Source of the DNA: Halobacteriales archaeon QS_5_70_15 | Lineage (GTDB): Archaea; Halobacteriota; Halobacteria; Halobacteriales; Haloarculaceae | DNA: 43,187 nucleotides | Direction: 5' to 3' | Assembly (NCBI GenBank): GCA_003022005.1 | Contig: PXRQ01000074.1 | Span: forward strand, 1-43,187 | Shown: in pieces, positions 9,396 through 17,368 of the stretch | Layout of the letters: every line of letters begins with the position of its first letter | Position numbering within the stretch: the first letter of the stretch is position 1 | Program-made: the position numbers and the translations under genes | Notes under the pieces: generated by a model | Seen by the model: only the letters and a program-made list of their open reading frames with translations | Told to the model about the DNA's origin: nothing | Databases searched by the model: none

Positions 9396-9760
9396 CTTCC
9401 CCGCAGGCGGCTGCCTTCGCGGGAGACGGCGTGTACACCAGTCGGAGCGGCTCGTCGGCGTCGGGTCGCCGGGGACGGGTTCGCCGGGGACGACCAGTCG
9501 AGCATCCGACACGGGAACGGGTCCAGGGGTTACACGCCCGCCGTCGGACGAGGGGCGTCGTCGGCCTCTCTGATACGGTCGTGCGTCGTCCGTTACCGAT
9601 GATCGCCGATCCCGGCCGGGCGATCGCCGGTACATCGTTACGCACGACCGTATGAGGGGCTGACCGGCCGACGAACTGGCCCTGGCGGTTTCCCTCGGCG
9701 CGTTCGCCCCGACGACCGGTAACCGTCGTGACGGGCCCGTCGGTCTACCGACCGCCGGAA
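9396..9760. other. Divergent intergenic region between the importer and SDR operons
   Basis: About 400 bp without a convincing gene. It holds the upstream regions of both divergent operons and palindromic element A2. Reading frames here give Arg/Pro/Ser-rich peptides unlike haloarchaeal proteins. The frame that ends in the TGA at 9571 has no recognisable product, so A2 may mark the end of a lost gene. Confidence 0.5.
9574..9652. repeat. Palindromic element family A, copy A2
   Basis: 79 bp with matching ends TACGGTCGTGCG and CGCACGACCGTA, flanked by TGA at 9571-9573 and TGA at 9653-9655. It has well-preserved ends. It is the only family member that is not next to a recognisable gene 3' end. 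Confidence 0.85.
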
Positions 9761-9768
9761 CTTTGATT
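9761..9768 (+). promoter_or_regulatory. Weak TATA-like box of the SDR/M20 operon
   Basis: CTTTGATT lies 24-31 bp before the ATG at 9792 but only 9-16 bp before the ATG at 9777. This spacing favours 9792 as the true start. Confidence 0.4.
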
Positions 9769-9791
9769 GCCCTCCCATGGCAGGTCCGATC

Positions 9792-10550
9792 ATGTCACTG
9801 GCGGACGCGGCGGTCGCGGTGACGGGCGCCGGCGCTGGGATGGGACGGGCGACGGCGCGGCTGTTCGCCGAGCGCGGCGCGTCGGTGGCCGCCGTCGACG
9901 TGGACGGCGAGGCGGCCGGGGAGACCGCCGACCTGATCGCCGACGACGGCGGGACGGCTATCGCCATCGAGGCCGACGTCTCCGACCCGGCGGCTGTCGA
10001 GGGGTTCGTCGAGGGGACGGTCGACACGTTCGGCGGCCTCGACGTGCTCCACAACAACGCGGGCATCCCCCAGGAGTCCACGCCGGTCGAGGACGTGGAG
10101 GAGGCGACGTGGGATCGGGTGCTGGACGTGAACCTCAAGAGCGCGTTCCTCGGCGCGAAGTCCGCCGTCCCGCACCTCCGGGAGAGCGACCACGAGGGGG
10201 GCGGGGTGATCCTCAACACCGCTTCGACCGCCGGCATCCGGCCCCGGACGGGGCTGTCGGCCTACGCCGCATCGAAGGGCGGGATGATCACCCTCACGAA
10301 ACAGCTGGCGTTCGAACTCGCCGATGACGGGGTCCGCGTGAACGCCATCTGCCCCGTGGCCACGGACACGGACATGCTCCCGGAGTTCGCGGGCGGCGAC
10401 CTCACGCTGGAGGGGATCGCCGAGACCATCCCGCTCGGGCGGCTCTGCCAGCCCGAGGACGTCGCGGAGGCGGCGGTCTTCCTCGCGGGCGACGGCGCCT
10501 CGATGATCACCGGAACGGCACTGGAAGTCGATGGGGGGCGGGACATCTGA
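9792..10550 (+). CDS. Short-chain dehydrogenase/reductase (SDR)
   Basis: 252 aa, the classical SDR size. The cofactor motif TGAGAGMG (11-18) is followed by Asp at the end of beta-2 (AAVDVDGE), which suggests NAD(H) preference. NNAG is at 88-91, Ser145 in NTAS, and the catalytic YAASK is at 158-162. ICPVATDTDM and the C-terminal GTALEVDGG are also typical. The start at 9792 (MSLADAAVAVTG) fits the family and the TATA spacing better than the ATG at 9777. The last base of its TGA is the first base of the next ATG, so the two genes are translationally coupled. The substrate is unknown; pairing with an M20 hydrolase suggests catabolism of an acylated or amide compound. Confidence 0.92.
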   Translation: MSLADAAVAVTGAGAGMGRATARLFAERGASVAAVDVDGEAAGETADLIADDGGTAIAIEADVSDPAAVEGFVEGTVDTFGGLDVLHNNAGIPQESTPVEDVEEATWDRVLDVNLKSAFLGAKSAVPHLRESDHEGGGVILNTASTAGIRPRTGLSAYAASKGGMITLTKQLAFELADDGVRVNAICPVATDTDMLPEFAGGDLTLEGIAETIPLGRLCQPEDVAEAAVFLAGDGASMITGTALEVDGGRDI

Positions 10551-11857
10551 TGACGGCGGTGAGCCGCGAGGCTATCGTCGAGGCCGTCGCCGACCGCGAG
10601 GACGAGATGCTCGAGTTCCTCCGGGCGTTCGTCGCCATCGACGCCGAGAACCCGCCCGGCAGGCGGTACGCGGACTCGGTCGAGTTCCTCGCCGACGCGA
10701 TGGACGGGTTCGGCTACGACGTCGAACGGGTACCGATCCCCGAGGACGTCGTCGCCGAACACTACCCCGGGCGGACCGAACACGACCGCGAGAGCGTCCT
10801 CGGGCGGAAGGGTGCGGATAGTGAGAGCAGCGACGACGGTGGCGGTGGCGACGGTAGTGGCGGCGGCCCGCACGTCCACTTCACCGGCCACTTCGACGTC
10901 GTTCCGGCGGGAGAGGACTGGACCCACGACCCCTACGACCCCGTCGTGGAGGACGGCCGGCTCTACGGCCGCGGGGCGAGCGACATGAAGTCGGGCATCG
11001 CCGCGAGCCTGTTCGCCGCCGAGGCGCTCTCGGCGGTCGGGGCTATCGACGGCACCGTCACGCAGAGCATGACCTGCGACGAGGAGACCGGCGGGTTCAC
11101 CGGCCTCGGCCACCTCGTCGAGGAGGGGTACGTCTCGCGGTCGAACACGGACTACTGCGTCTACACGGAGTGTTTCGACTCCTCACGGATCTGCCTCGGC
11201 CACCGCGGCGTTCTGAAGTTCCGCGTCGTCACGCACGGCGCGCAGGCCCACGGCTGCATGGCCCACGACGGCGAGAACGCCGTCATGGCGATGAACGACT
11301 TCCTGACCCGGGTGGGCGGGTACCGCGAGGAGCTCCACGACCGGAGGACCGACCTCCCGGTGACGCCAGAGGAGTCCAAGCGGGCGGATATCTCGGCGAC
11401 GATGATCGACGCCGGCTACTCCGAGAACGTCGTTCCCGACCGGTGTACCGCGACGTTCTACCGCGTGCTCGTCCCCGAGGAGGACGTCGCGGACGCCCGC
11501 AGGGAGGTGCGCGAGCTGATGGCCGAGAGCCGGGAGGCAACGGGCGTCGGGGTCGAGTACGAGGAGATCATGTTCGCCGAGCCGACCGCGGCCCCCGAGG
11601 ACTGCCGGGTCGCGCGGACGTACCTCGAACACATCGGGGCGTTCTACGACGACCCCGGGGTGGTGCTCTCGCCGGGGTCCGACGATCAGCGGTTCGTCGT
11701 CAACGACGCCGGCATCGAGGAGTGCATCGTCTACGGGCCGGGGCTGCTCGACCAGGCCCACGTGGCCGACGAGTACGTCCCCCTCGAGGAAGTCAGGACG
11801 GCGGCGACGGTGATGGCCACCGCGACGGCCGACCTGATGGGCACCCTCGAGGGATGA
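10550..11857 (+). CDS. M20 family metallopeptidase / deacylase (ArgE/DapE-like)
   Basis: 435-aa cytosolic zinc hydrolase. Metal and catalytic motifs are visible: GHFDVVP (His114, Asp116), GRGASDMKSG with the bridging Asp145, and CDEETGG with the Glu pair at 178-179. The C-terminal part reads PGSDDQRF and then HVADEYV, where the last metal-binding His is expected. The dimerisation domain includes HGAQAHGCMAHDGENAV. Residues about 86-106, just before the first metal motif, are a Gly/Asp/Ser-rich insert with less GC-biased codons than the rest of the gene. Coupled to the SDR upstream and, through an ATGA overlap, to the next gene. Confidence 0.9.
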   Translation: MTAVSREAIVEAVADREDEMLEFLRAFVAIDAENPPGRRYADSVEFLADAMDGFGYDVERVPIPEDVVAEHYPGRTEHDRESVLGRKGADSESSDDGGGGDGSGGGPHVHFTGHFDVVPAGEDWTHDPYDPVVEDGRLYGRGASDMKSGIAASLFAAEALSAVGAIDGTVTQSMTCDEETGGFTGLGHLVEEGYVSRSNTDYCVYTECFDSSRICLGHRGVLKFRVVTHGAQAHGCMAHDGENAVMAMNDFLTRVGGYREELHDRRTDLPVTPEESKRADISATMIDAGYSENVVPDRCTATFYRVLVPEEDVADARREVRELMAESREATGVGVEYEEIMFAEPTAAPEDCRVARTYLEHIGAFYDDPGVVLSPGSDDQRFVVNDAGIEECIVYGPGLLDQAHVADEYVPLEEVRTAATVMATATADLMGTLEG

Positions 11858-12771
11858 GCGGAGGCCTGCCGGACCCCGGGACGGTTCCCGACCGGGCCGC
11901 CGACCTGACCGGACGGACGGCGGACCTGCGGGCCGACCCGGCGGCGGTGAACGTCCACGTCGCGCCGGTCGACGGCGGGTTCGATCCCGCGACGGTCGGA
12001 CTCGGGGACGGCGGCTACGAGGGGCCGAACGCGGGCGACCTGGGTCGGCTCGGGGCCGCGGTCGCCGCCGTCGAGGCGGTCGGGGGCGTGGACCCGGAGG
12101 GCGGAACCGGCGGGGCCTGTCTCCACCACCCCGAGCCGTCGGTGCCGGGAGCCGACGGCCCCTGGCTCGTCGTCGAGCCGACGGCGGGCCGGCTCTCGAC
12201 GGTCCACGCCGGGCACGGGGAGCTCACCGTCGACCTGACCGCACCCCCCGCAGGCGTCGACGCGGGGCTCCGTGCGACCGGGGACGCGCTCGCCGAGGTC
12301 GTCGACGCGGTCCGTCCCGACCACGAGCACTACCCCGTCGAGCGCGACACGGAGGGCGTGTTCACCCGGGGGATGACCACGCTCTCGCTCGCCGGGGTCG
12401 ACGCGGACGGGGACGGGACCACGGTCCGGTTCGACGTCTCGACGACCCCCGACACCACGGCGGACGCCGTCGAGGGGCTCGTCTCCGACCTGTCGTGTGT
12501 CCGCGGGGCGCGCTACGAGGCGGTCGTCGGACTCGCCCGGGGGGACCCGCCGTCGTCGCTGTTGCGGGCCGCGGAGGCCGCCGCCGGGCGGGCCGTCGGC
12601 GACTGGGAGTACGAGTGGTACGGCGGGCCGACCGCGTTCTCCGACCTGCCGACGGCGTCGAAACTGGCACTCGGGACCGGCCGGCCCGGCGCGGGGGTGT
12701 TCGGCGAGGAGGCGTACGAGCGCTGCCGGTCGCTGCTCCGCGGGACGGCCGCGCGGTACGGGGGTGGCTGA
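11854..12771 (+). CDS. Unknown protein, possibly a degenerate M20-like fold
   Basis: 305 aa, not recognised. It starts with ATG overlapping the M20 stop codon and ends with TGA overlapping the next ATG, so it is a genuine operon member. The middle (TRGMTTLSLAGV, then VRFDVSTTPDTTADAVEGL) resembles an M20 dimerisation domain. The C-terminus (YGGPTAFSDLPTASKLALG) is placed like the C-terminal catalytic half of M20 enzymes, but no metal ligands are seen; this resemblance is only an impression. Residues 94-119 are encoded by one copy of a perfect 79-bp repeat that recurs in the next gene. Confidence 0.7.
   Translation: MSGGLPDPGTVPDRAADLTGRTADLRADPAAVNVHVAPVDGGFDPATVGLGDGGYEGPNAGDLGRLGAAVAAVEAVGGVDPEGGTGGACLHHPEPSVPGADGPWLVVEPTAGRLSTVHAGHGELTVDLTAPPAGVDAGLRATGDALAEVVDAVRPDHEHYPVERDTEGVFTRGMTTLSLAGVDADGDGTTVRFDVSTTPDTTADAVEGLVSDLSCVRGARYEAVVGLARGDPPSSLLRAAEAAAGRAVGDWEYEWYGGPTAFSDLPTASKLALGTGRPGAGVFGEEAYERCRSLLRGTAARYGGG
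12132..12210 (+). repeat. 79-bp perfect direct repeat, copy 1
   Basis: Identical base for base to 13136-13214, and in the same reading frame in both genes. It encodes EPSVPGADGPWLVVEP followed by TAGRLSTVHA. The flanking codons differ completely. Confidence 0.95.
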
Positions 12772-13448
12772 TGCGGACGGTCGCCGAGCCGTTCGAGGCG
12801 GAGTCGGTGGCCGTCGAGCCGGCGGAGGAGCCCGGCATCCGGGTCAACGGGACGCCCGCGACCGTCGAGGCCGTCCGAAAGGCCGACGTCCGGGTCGACC
12901 TCCTCGGGGGCGACGGGCGGCGCTCGTTCGTCGTCGAGCACGCGCTCGCGCCGCTCGGGCTCTGCGGCGTCACCGCCGCGGAGGTCACCGGGATCGAGAC
13001 GGAGTGGTCGTTCGCGCGGCCGGAGCACCGCTTCTGCTACGCCCGCGGGGACGCCCCCTCGCGTGTCGTCGGGAGCCCGGAGGGGCTGCCGAACCCCGCG
13101 GTGGTCGACGGCGTCCGGGCTGCCGGCGTGGTCGGCGAGCCGTCGGTGCCGGGAGCCGACGGCCCCTGGCTCGTCGTCGAGCCGACGGCGGGCCGGCTCT
13201 CGACGGTCCACGCCACCGACCCGGAACTGGTCGACCGCGTCGCCGCCGCGACGACGCCGTTCCTCACCGACTCGCCGCGGGAGGGCGTCGTCCACTCGAT
13301 CGCCGACCTCGTCTCGGACGTCGCCGTCATCGGCGGGTTCGAGGACCTCGTCGTCGAGGCCGAACTCGGCGAGGCCTACCACCTCGCGACGGTCGGTGCC
13401 GCACGGCTGGCACGCGATCGGGACCTGGTCGTGGAGCGCCGGGCGTAG
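12771..13448 (+). CDS. Unknown protein; faint LpxC-like pattern
   Basis: 225 aa, last gene of the SDR operon; the ATG shares a base with the preceding TGA. I do not recognise it with certainty. The order of VVEHALAPLGL (residues 56-66), an HSIAD (His-x3-Asp) motif near residue 168 and GEAYHL near 195 resembles the zinc-site order of UDP-acyl-GlcNAc deacetylase LpxC (VEHLLAAL, HKxLDxIGD, GHALN). No other LpxC pathway gene is present and archaea generally lack lipid A, so the match may be chance or indicate a divergent zinc amidase. The central segment is the second copy of the 79-bp repeat shared with the gene before it. Confidence 0.68.
   Translation: MRTVAEPFEAESVAVEPAEEPGIRVNGTPATVEAVRKADVRVDLLGGDGRRSFVVEHALAPLGLCGVTAAEVTGIETEWSFARPEHRFCYARGDAPSRVVGSPEGLPNPAVVDGVRAAGVVGEPSVPGADGPWLVVEPTAGRLSTVHATDPELVDRVAAATTPFLTDSPREGVVHSIADLVSDVAVIGGFEDLVVEAELGEAYHLATVGAARLARDRDLVVERRA
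13136..13214 (+). repeat. 79-bp perfect direct repeat, copy 2
   Basis: Second copy of the repeat at 12132-12210, about 1 kb away and inside the next gene, in the same frame. Confidence 0.95.
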
Positions 13449-13751
13449 CCGACCGGCGCGGGCTACCACACCCGCGGGGTTCGACACGGACCCCCGACGG
13501 ATCGGCCCGGACGCGGTCGACGAACGTCACGAACAGGAGTGTCGGACCCACATCGCGGCGTAGGGCGCGAGGGAGCGTCGGTCAACCCCCCGGAGGCCGC
13601 CGCCGCAGGTCCGACCGCACCGAGGACCAGCACCGTGACGACGCGGATGGCGAGGCGCTCGAACCGTCGAGGACGGGTCTCGCGCGTGGTTTCGGGCCCG
13701 CACGCGATATAACGTCCACCGGAGGCCGGCGTCCCGGGGCCCCGTTCGTCC
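13449..13751. other. Intergenic region between convergent genes
   Basis: 303 bp between the 3' ends of the SDR operon and the methyltransferase gene. No convincing ORF, hairpin or T-rich terminator is seen. A short AT-rich patch (GATATAAC near 13705) has no gene in the right position to use it. Confidence 0.5.
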
Positions 13752-14879
13752 CTACCGGCTCGCGCTCAGGACGACGTGCTCCGCTCCCGCCCCGAGGGTC
13801 TCGACGTCGCCGTAGCGGGCGAGGTGCTCGTCGAGGTCCAGCGCTCGGTGGTGGACCACGTTCAATCGGCCGCCGGGGGCGAGAACGTCGCGTGTCCCGT
13901 CGAGCAGTTCGGCGAGGACGGCCCCGCCGGCGTGAGTCGGGGGATTGCAGAGCACTGCGTCGAACGTCCGGTCGGCGACCCCCTCGAGGCAGTCCGCAGT
14001 GACGACGGTTCCCTCGACGCCCGACGCCCGGAGACCACACTCGGCACACTTCGTCGCGACCCGGTCGTCGTCGCTCAGCCAGACGTCACAGTCGGCGATC
14101 CGGCCGGCGTACGCGCCGATCGGGCCGTACCCACAGCAGAGGTCGAGAACCCGTTCGCCGTCCCCGAGCGAGGCCGATTCCAGGAGCAGTCGGGTGCCAC
14201 GATCGAGCCCGGAGGCCGAGAACAGCCCCGGGACCGACCGGAGCGAGAGGTCGACGCCGTCGACGGTGGACCGTATCCGTCGCGTCGAGACGTACGACGG
14301 TGGATCGAACGCACGCGGACGGGTCGCCGCGAGCAGTCGACAGCCGTCGTCCTCCCGAAGCCCCTCGACGGTCGCGCCGACCTCCCGGAGGCAGTCCCGG
14401 TAGCGGGCGAGGCCGGCCCGCTCCGAACCCGCGAGGTAGAGACGCCCGTCCGGGCGCAACAGCGAGAGCGCGTCGACGAGCCGTCGTTTCCCGATCGATA
14501 CGGCGGTGTACGGCTTCGGGGCGTACGCGACGGTATCGAACCGGCGGTCGAGCGTCGCGAGGTCGGCGACGAGGTCGACCGACACGTCGGCGCCGTTCTC
14601 GCGGGCGTTCCGCTCGCAGAGCCGCGCCGCACGCGCGCTCGACTCTGTCGTGTGGACCGCGTCGGCCCGAACCGAAAGGACGGTCCCGACGACGCCGTAG
14701 TTCGCCTCGACACAGAGGAGGCGGCCGAGGTCGACCTCCCAGAGCCCCTCCAGCAGAAGGAGTTCGGCGGTCCGAAACGAGCGCTTCGATGCGACGCCGT
14801 CGGCCGTCTCGAACCGGTACGTTCCCGGCCCCTCCGGGACGTTCGACTCGAGCGAGAGGCGGTAGGGAGCGTGTCTCAT
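13752..14879 (-). CDS. RsmC/RlmG-like class I SAM methyltransferase
   Basis: 375 aa. The C-terminal half is a class I methyltransferase with motif I VLDLCCGYGPIGAYAG and the catalytic NPPTHAGG (equivalent of NPPFH in RsmC/RlmG, which methylate guanine N2 in rRNA). The N-terminal half has a similar but degenerate fold (VEANYGVVGTVLS, then SSARAARLCERNARENG), matching the tandem-domain layout of RsmC, where the first domain has lost activity. The ATG at 14879 is preferred over the longer open frame: a strong Shine-Dalgarno (GGGAGGTGG) lies about 8 bp upstream, and the extension to 15110 is Pro/Arg/Thr-rich. The target RNA is not deducible. Confidence 0.85.
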   Translation of the reverse strand: MRHAPYRLSLESNVPEGPGTYRFETADGVASKRSFRTAELLLLEGLWEVDLGRLLCVEANYGVVGTVLSVRADAVHTTESSARAARLCERNARENGADVSVDLVADLATLDRRFDTVAYAPKPYTAVSIGKRRLVDALSLLRPDGRLYLAGSERAGLARYRDCLREVGATVEGLREDDGCRLLAATRPRAFDPPSYVSTRRIRSTVDGVDLSLRSVPGLFSASGLDRGTRLLLESASLGDGERVLDLCCGYGPIGAYAGRIADCDVWLSDDDRVATKCAECGLRASGVEGTVVTADCLEGVADRTFDAVLCNPPTHAGGAVLAELLDGTRDVLAPGGRLNVVHHRALDLDEHLARYGDVETLGAGAEHVVLSASR

Positions 14880-15340
14880 CGGTGTCCCACCTCCCGGTCG
14901 CCGTCGGGGCGTCGTCGGGACCGATACTCGGACATCCGACGATTCCACCGTCGGCGGTCGTGCCGGTCGGGTCGGTCGGTCCCCTGGCGATGCGACTGGT
15001 CGCGCTGTGGTCGGGTCGGCCGCGTGTCGGGCATGTGCGTGGATTCGGCAGCTGGTAGCGATCGAGAACGGGACGGCCTGCGCCGCTACCGACGAGTGAG
15101 ACGCGAACAACGGCTCACGCGGGGGTGAACGGCGCGCGAACCGGACGCCGAACAGCGCGACCCCCCGTCGGAGCCCCGACCGATCGCGGTTCCGGTCGGG
15201 CCGCCAGGGCGCCCACAGTCGGCGGGCCGGCCGAACCCTCGGCCGCGTCCGTTACGCGGCGGGCGGACTCGACCCGGAGCTCCTGTTCACCGTGTCCGGC
15301 AGATCGTGGAAGTATAATAAAAAGCGTTGCGCCCTCCTGC
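14880..15340. other. Intergenic region with an AT-rich patch
   Basis: About 460 bp without a supported gene. Frames give Arg/Pro-rich shadows. At 15313-15323 is TATAATAAAAA on the plus strand; read on the minus strand it is a T-rich tract (CTTTTTATTATAC) about 20 bp past element B1, where an archaeal terminator for the MFS gene would be expected. It could alternatively be a TATA box. Confidence 0.5.
14887..14895 (-). promoter_or_regulatory. Shine-Dalgarno of the methyltransferase gene
   Basis: Minus strand GGGAGGTGG about 8 bp before the ATG at 14879. One of the few clear ribosome-binding sites in the window, and the reason for choosing this start. Confidence 0.6.
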
Positions 15341-15343
15341 TCA

Positions 15344-15421
15344 TACTGTCGGACATAACTACCTGAACATCATCGCCACCAGGGTAGGGCGATGTCGTTC
15401 ATGGGCTTGTGTCTGACAGTA
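15344..15421. repeat. Palindromic element family B, copy B1
   Basis: 78-bp inverted repeat from TACTGTCGGACATAA to GTGTCTGACAGTA, flanked by TCA at 15341-15343 and TCA at 15422-15424. The latter is the TGA stop of the MFS gene on the minus strand. Nearly identical (three differences) to B3 at 32490. The arms pair over about 34 bp (TGAACATCATCGCC against TGAACGACATCGCC). Confidence 0.9.
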
Positions 15422-16711
15422 TCAGTCCGCGGAGACCGGCGAGGTCCCGGTCCAGGCGGTCCCGTAGAGCCGGACGAACGCGAGCGTCGCGGCGAGTATC
15501 GCGCCGGCGGCGATGGCGAACGCGGTGAACACGCCGGTCGCGTCCCAGACCACGCCGATCAGCAGCGGGCCGACGACCTGCCCGACCTTCCAGCCGATCG
15601 AGCGCAGCGAGAGGCTGCCCGCGACCGCCTCGAACTGTTCGCCCTCCTCGACGAACAGCGCCATGCTCGCGGGCAGCCGGAGGGAGTCGCCGACGCCGCA
15701 GATCCCGTAGGCGAGGAACAGCAGGAAGAACGCGGGCACCAGCGTCACGCTCCCGGAGAGCCCGGGGAGGCCCGCGAGCGGGACGGCCACCGTCGGGAAC
15801 AGGAGGCCCGCGAACTCGGCGAACGGGATCATCGACGTCCCGAGGACGTAGACCAGCGCGCCCCCGGCGACGAAGTAGTGCTTCGAGCCGACCCGGTCCG
15901 TGTAGCCGCCGACCACCCCCTGCGTGAGCGCCTTCGTGAGCTTCCCGCCCGCCAGTAGCACGCCGACGAGTATCGCGGACATGCCGAACCCGGTCCGGGC
16001 GTAGATGGGGACGAACGTGATGACGGCCATCTTCCCGAAGGAGAGCCCGAACCGGAACGTCACCAGCGCCCGGACCGTTCCCCGCCCGAGGAGGTTCCGC
16101 AGGGTCTCCCGGCCGGTCGACTCAGCCGGGTCCGTCCGGCCCCCGGGGTTCGCCCGGAGCGAGGAGTAGAGGAGCACGGACGCGCCGAGCGTGACGGCGC
16201 CGAGGACGACGTACGTCTCCTGGAAGCCGTAGAGGGTCAGCAGCGCGCCGCCCACCATGTCCCCCGCGAGCGAGGAGAACGCGCCGACCTGGTTGTAGGT
16301 GCCGAGCCACTGGCCCCGCCCGCCGTCGGGACTGATCTCCCCGACGACGGTCGAGCCGGTCACCCACAGGACGCTCGCCCCGAACCCCTGGAGGACCCGG
16401 ACGAGGATCACGTCCGCGACGGAGTCGGCGAGGAAGTACCCCCCGAAAACGACGACGTTGACGAGGAGGCCCCCGAGGAGAACCCGCTTGGCGTCGTGGG
16501 TGTCGACGTACCGGCCGATGGGGAGCACCACCAGCAGCTGGACGAGGGCGAACGCGGTGCCGAACAGGCCCTCGACCGTGCTCGAGGTGTTGAAGAGGTC
16601 GGCGTAGAGCGCGAGCGCGATGGCGACCGTCGAGTACGCCTGCGCACGAGCGAACGCCGTCCCCGAGAGGGCGAGGAACTCGCGATCGCGGAGGACCGTC
16701 AGGGAGCCCAC
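15422..16711 (-). CDS. MFS transporter
   Basis: 429-aa, about 12-span membrane protein of the major facilitator superfamily. The loop between helices 2 and 3 reads GRYVDTHDAKRVLLGG, a variant of the MFS motif A (GxxxDRxGRR). The second half has the repeat-related GGYTDRVGSKHYF. The central hydrophilic loop is around residues 195-215. Drug, sugar or metabolite export cannot be distinguished. The start is GTG at 16711, with a TATA-like box 24-29 bp upstream, so it is probably leaderless. The next plus-strand gene is divergent, and the stop codon is the edge of element B1. Confidence 0.88.
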   Translation of the reverse strand: MGSLTVLRDREFLALSGTAFARAQAYSTVAIALALYADLFNTSSTVEGLFGTAFALVQLLVVLPIGRYVDTHDAKRVLLGGLLVNVVVFGGYFLADSVADVILVRVLQGFGASVLWVTGSTVVGEISPDGGRGQWLGTYNQVGAFSSLAGDMVGGALLTLYGFQETYVVLGAVTLGASVLLYSSLRANPGGRTDPAESTGRETLRNLLGRGTVRALVTFRFGLSFGKMAVITFVPIYARTGFGMSAILVGVLLAGGKLTKALTQGVVGGYTDRVGSKHYFVAGGALVYVLGTSMIPFAEFAGLLFPTVAVPLAGLPGLSGSVTLVPAFFLLFLAYGICGVGDSLRLPASMALFVEEGEQFEAVAGSLSLRSIGWKVGQVVGPLLIGVVWDATGVFTAFAIAAGAILAATLAFVRLYGTAWTGTSPVSAD

Positions 16712-16734
16712 GGTCGAGCTACCCGAGCGGGTGG

Positions 16735-16740
16735 GATAAA
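16735..16740 (-). promoter_or_regulatory. TATA-like box of the MFS gene
   Basis: Minus strand TTTATC 24-29 bp upstream of the GTG start; supports a leaderless GTG start. Confidence 0.5.
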
Positions 16741-16826
16741 CCCGGGGAAACCTTCACACGCGAAACCGGCAGACACGGGCCGGTCGGACGGTGTCCCGGA
16801 GCCGGTGCTCGCGGCGTCGGGTGCAG

Positions 16827-16833
16827 GCTTAAG
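16827..16833 (+). promoter_or_regulatory. TATA-like box of the small CxxC gene
   Basis: GCTTAAG 24-30 bp before the ATG at 16857, leaderless spacing. Confidence 0.5.
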
Positions 16834-16856
16834 ACGGGGGCGTCCGACGTTCGCCC

Positions 16857-17087
16857 ATGGACGACAGCGAACTCGACGAACTCGTCGCCTCGCTCACGCC
16901 CAGGGAGTCCGGCGGGGGCGTGAAGACCTACCAGAACACGGTCGCGGTCGCCTGTCCCGCCTGCGAGGAGCCGTTCGACGACCTCGTGGTCTGCGAGGAC
17001 GAGCTGACGAGCCTCGAACTCAGCATGGTGCTTGACCTCTGCGTGACGACACACGACGACGACGTGCTCCTGTTCACGCACAAGTAG
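16857..17087 (+). CDS. Small haloarchaeal CPxC protein (flagella-cluster-protein-like)
   Basis: 76 aa. The core VKTYQNTVAVACPACEEPFD contains CPAC, and a further Cys pair (VCED, LDLCVTTH) could complete a zinc site. The C-terminus DDVLLFTHK is typical of a small haloarchaeal family often annotated as flagella cluster protein; that assignment is from memory. Acidic, no membrane segment. Its own TATA-like box gives a leaderless transcript. The role is unknown. Confidence 0.8.
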   Translation: MDDSELDELVASLTPRESGGGVKTYQNTVAVACPACEEPFDDLVVCEDELTSLELSMVLDLCVTTHDDDVLLFTHK

Positions 17088-17133
17088 GCCGCCCCGTGGG
17101 GAGCGGTCCGACGCCGCTCCCGCGGGTCGGGTG

Positions 17134-17346
17134 TCAATCGCCGCCGTCGACCCCGGTCGGCCGACGGACGAACTGGACGTACAGCGTCAGGATCGCGAAC
17201 AGCCCGAGGACGAGCCCGAGTCCCAGCGGGAACGGTCCCCGGCCGAGGAGCGCGGCGGCGACGGCGAACACCAGGAGCGCCACGGCCGCCGCCGTCTGCG
17301 CCAGCCGACCACGACCGGCGAGTCGGCCTGACTCGAGGACGAGCAT
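17134..17346 (-). CDS. Small two-span membrane protein
   Basis: 70 aa with two hydrophobic segments (TAAAVALLVFAVAAALLG, then a second ending LFAILTLYVQFV) joined by a short Gly/Pro turn. The tail is acidic. The open frame extends to 17502, but the added part is Pro/Arg-rich. The ATG at 17346 has a TATA-like box (GTTCATAACC) 23-32 bp upstream, so it is preferred. No family recognised. Confidence 0.7.
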   Translation of the reverse strand: MLVLESGRLAGRGRLAQTAAAVALLVFAVAAALLGRGPFPLGLGLVLGLFAILTLYVQFVRRPTGVDGGD

Positions 17347-17368
17347 ACGCCCCCGTTCGGTAGAGGGG

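Noticed and set aside
15125..15358. 77-codon plus-strand ORF before element B1
   Set aside because: Arg/Pro/Ala-rich, ends inside the element, no initiation signals.
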